This document shows, one piece after another, positions 62,613 to 64,000 of a DNA stretch of 64,000 bases. The DNA is taken from assembly GCA_910574195.1 (NCBI GenBank), contig CAJTBF010000010.1, positions 82,503 to 146,502 of the forward strand, read 5' to 3'. The position numbers and the translations under genes are program-made. The first letter of the stretch is position 1. Each line of letters starts with the position of its first letter. Below the pieces are notes generated by a model. The model worked only from the letters and a program-made list of their open reading frames with translations, ran no database searches and was not told the origin of the DNA. The stretch comes from Lachnospiraceae bacterium. Its GTDB lineage: Bacteria > Bacillota > Clostridia > Lachnospirales > Lachnospiraceae.

Positions 62613-63908
62613 ATGACATATCAGGAAGCCGTAGAGTATATTTTGGGGATTCCCAAATTTACAAAAAAAAATACACCGGGACATACCAGAGAGTTTCTTC
62701 GATATTTGGGGGAGCCGCTGCATGGAAAGAAAGTGATTCATGTGGCGGGTACCAACGGAAAAGGCTCTGTCTGCGTTTATTTGGAAGCGATGCTTCGTGC
62801 GGAAGGAAAGACGACCGGTTTGTTTGTTTCCCCTCATCTGGTGAAAATCAATGAACGGATTCGGATCGACGGAAAGCCGATATGCGATACCGGGTTTTTA
62901 CGGTTATTTGAAAATGTGCGGGAGAAAATCGGGGAAATGCAGCGGCAGGGACTGCCTCATCCCACCTTTTTTGAATTTTTATTTGGTATGGCCGTTCTTG
63001 CGTTTTTCGATGCGGGGGTGGAATATGTCATATTGGAGACCGGATTGGGGGGCAGGCTGGACGCCACAAATGCGGTAGAACACCCTCTGTATTCGGTGCT
63101 TACTTCCATCGGGATGGATCATAGAGAGATTTTGGGAGATACATTGGAAAAAATTGCCGCGGAAAAGGCCGGAATTTTAAAACCGGGCGTTCCGGTTTTC
63201 TATACGGACGGGGAGGAAATCTCCAATCAGGTGATTGAAAAAAGGGCGGCGCAGCTTGAAATAAGTTGTAAGAAAATAGGGAAAAATGCGTTCGAAAATC
63301 TCGAAACTGCACATAAAAAGATTGCATTTTTCTGCACAAATGCGTATTATGGAACTACGGTATGGCAACTTCATAATACCGGACTCTATCAGGCGGAGAA
63401 TGCAATACTTGCGATGGAAGTGATGCGGGATCTGTTTGGGGAGAAAGGCCATCCTTCCCTTTGGAGAGAAGCATTGGCCGGACTTACATGGCCCGGACGG
63501 ATGGAGGAAGTGCTGCCGGACGTCTTTGTGGACGGGGCGCATAACGTCAGCGCAGTGGAGCGGTTTGTGCAGAGTGTATGTGCCGGAAAAGAAAAGGGAA
63601 TGAGAACGGCTGTCCTGTTTTCCGCGGTACAGGAGAAAGAGTATGAGAAAATGATCGCCTGTCTTTGTCGGAATCTGGAAGCTGATTTTTACATGGTAAC
63701 ATGTCTGCCGGGGAAGCGTGCAGTGGCTGCGGAAAAGCTGAAAGAGGTATTCGGGAGATATACGGACCGTCCGGTACTGAAAAAAGAATCTTTACAGGAG
63801 GCATGGAACTACATGCTGGCGCACCAGGAAGGACGGACAATCTATTGTCTGGGATCCCTTTATCTGGCAGGGGCGTTGAAAGCCAATAACTTTTCGGAAT
63901 TTCAATGA
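62613..63908 (+). CDS. folC: Folylpolyglutamate synthase/dihydrofolate synthase
   Basis: 431 residues from ATG 62613 (AAAGGA upstream); an in-frame ATG at 62577 overlaps the previous gene. Sequence begins MTYQEAVEYILGIPKF, has the P-loop GTNGKGS at 46-52, the metal/ligase motif LETGLGGRLDATN, and VDGAHN in the C-terminal domain. It adds glutamates to folates in the cytoplasm. It sits four bases after the LtaS-like gene, so the two are probably co-transcribed, though functionally unrelated. Confidence 0.95.
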   Translation: MTYQEAVEYILGIPKFTKKNTPGHTREFLRYLGEPLHGKKVIHVAGTNGKGSVCVYLEAMLRAEGKTTGLFVSPHLVKINERIRIDGKPICDTGFLRLFENVREKIGEMQRQGLPHPTFFEFLFGMAVLAFFDAGVEYVILETGLGGRLDATNAVEHPLYSVLTSIGMDHREILGDTLEKIAAEKAGILKPGVPVFYTDGEEISNQVIEKRAAQLEISCKKIGKNAFENLETAHKKIAFFCTNAYYGTTVWQLHNTGLYQAENAILAMEVMRDLFGEKGHPSLWREALAGLTWPGRMEEVLPDVFVDGAHNVSAVERFVQSVCAGKEKGMRTAVLFSAVQEKEYEKMIACLCRNLEADFYMVTCLPGKRAVAAEKLKEVFGRYTDRPVLKKESLQEAWNYMLAHQEGRTIYCLGSLYLAGALKANNFSEFQ

Positions 63909-64000
63909 ATGTGATTCTAACTGAAAATTGACAACTGAATATCGTGCAGGAAAAGAAATTTGAGAAAAATGGACATAAACATTGGACATAGCGGGTACTA
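63909..64000. other. Sequence after folC, no feature seen
   Basis: The last 92 bases contain a TTGACA without a fitting -10. No gene begins before the window edge. Confidence 0.5.

Noticed and set aside
1..64000. Mobile element, prophage, CRISPR array, rRNA or tRNA genes
   Set aside because: I found no transposase, integrase or phage protein, no spaced direct repeats, and no rRNA or tRNA signature on either strand.

Overview
The window looks like chromosome of an anaerobic gut-type Firmicute, most likely a Lachnospiraceae relative (inference). Support: strong AGGAGG ribosome sites with some TTG and GTG starts, a valine T-box leader, YesM/YesN and AraC regulators, and a glycyl-radical-enzyme (GRE) microcompartment locus whose gene order I recall from Clostridium phytofermentans. 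I see no rRNA, tRNA, transposase, prophage or CRISPR array.

Region 1 (1-3.3 kb): the end of a sugar-phosphate isomerase gene and a PfkB kinase on the plus strand, then an SDR dehydrogenase and a PHP hydrolase on the minus strand.

Region 2 (3.5-18.4 kb): a GRE-type bacterial microcompartment (BMC) operon. It begins at a near-consensus promoter (3532-3560) and ends at a strong terminator (18319-18372). It encodes a B12-independent 1,2-propanediol dehydratase and its radical-SAM activase, a class II aldolase (FucA type), a HbpS/PduO-C-like protein, CoA-acylating aldehyde dehydrogenase, a zinc alcohol dehydrogenase, five single-domain shell proteins, PduL, EutN, PduS, PduT, a DeoR regulator and an iron alcohol dehydrogenase. 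Five cargo proteins carry similar short amphipathic helices that look like encapsulation peptides. One shell gene carries a histone-like Lys/Ala/Thr-rich N-terminal extension and an internal start with its own ribosome site.

Region 3 (18.4-40.5 kb): an NhaC-type antiporter, a soluble hybrid histidine kinase, an AraC regulator, a ribose-type ABC importer, then kinases, an epimerase, an aldolase, dehydrogenases and a LacI regulator. Together these suggest catabolism of a polyol or rare ketose through L-xylulose-5-P and/or tagatose-phosphate-like intermediates. A CofE-like protein of unknown role closes the region.

Region 4 (40.6-56.1 kb): a YesN/YesM two-component system with a membrane-anchored sugar-binding protein, a second ribose-type ABC importer, a small unknown protein, an AraC regulator, and a RhaB-family kinase, FucI and FucU. 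With the aldolase and microcompartment of region 2 this gives a complete route: L-fucose to L-fuculose to L-fuculose-1-P to dihydroxyacetone-P plus L-lactaldehyde, then 1,2-propanediol, propionaldehyde, and propionyl-P or 1-propanol. The final propionate kinase is not in the window.

Region 5 (56.2-64 kb): housekeeping and envelope genes: a membrane-anchored glucosaminidase, T-box-controlled valS, an LtaS-like phosphoglycerol transferase and folC.
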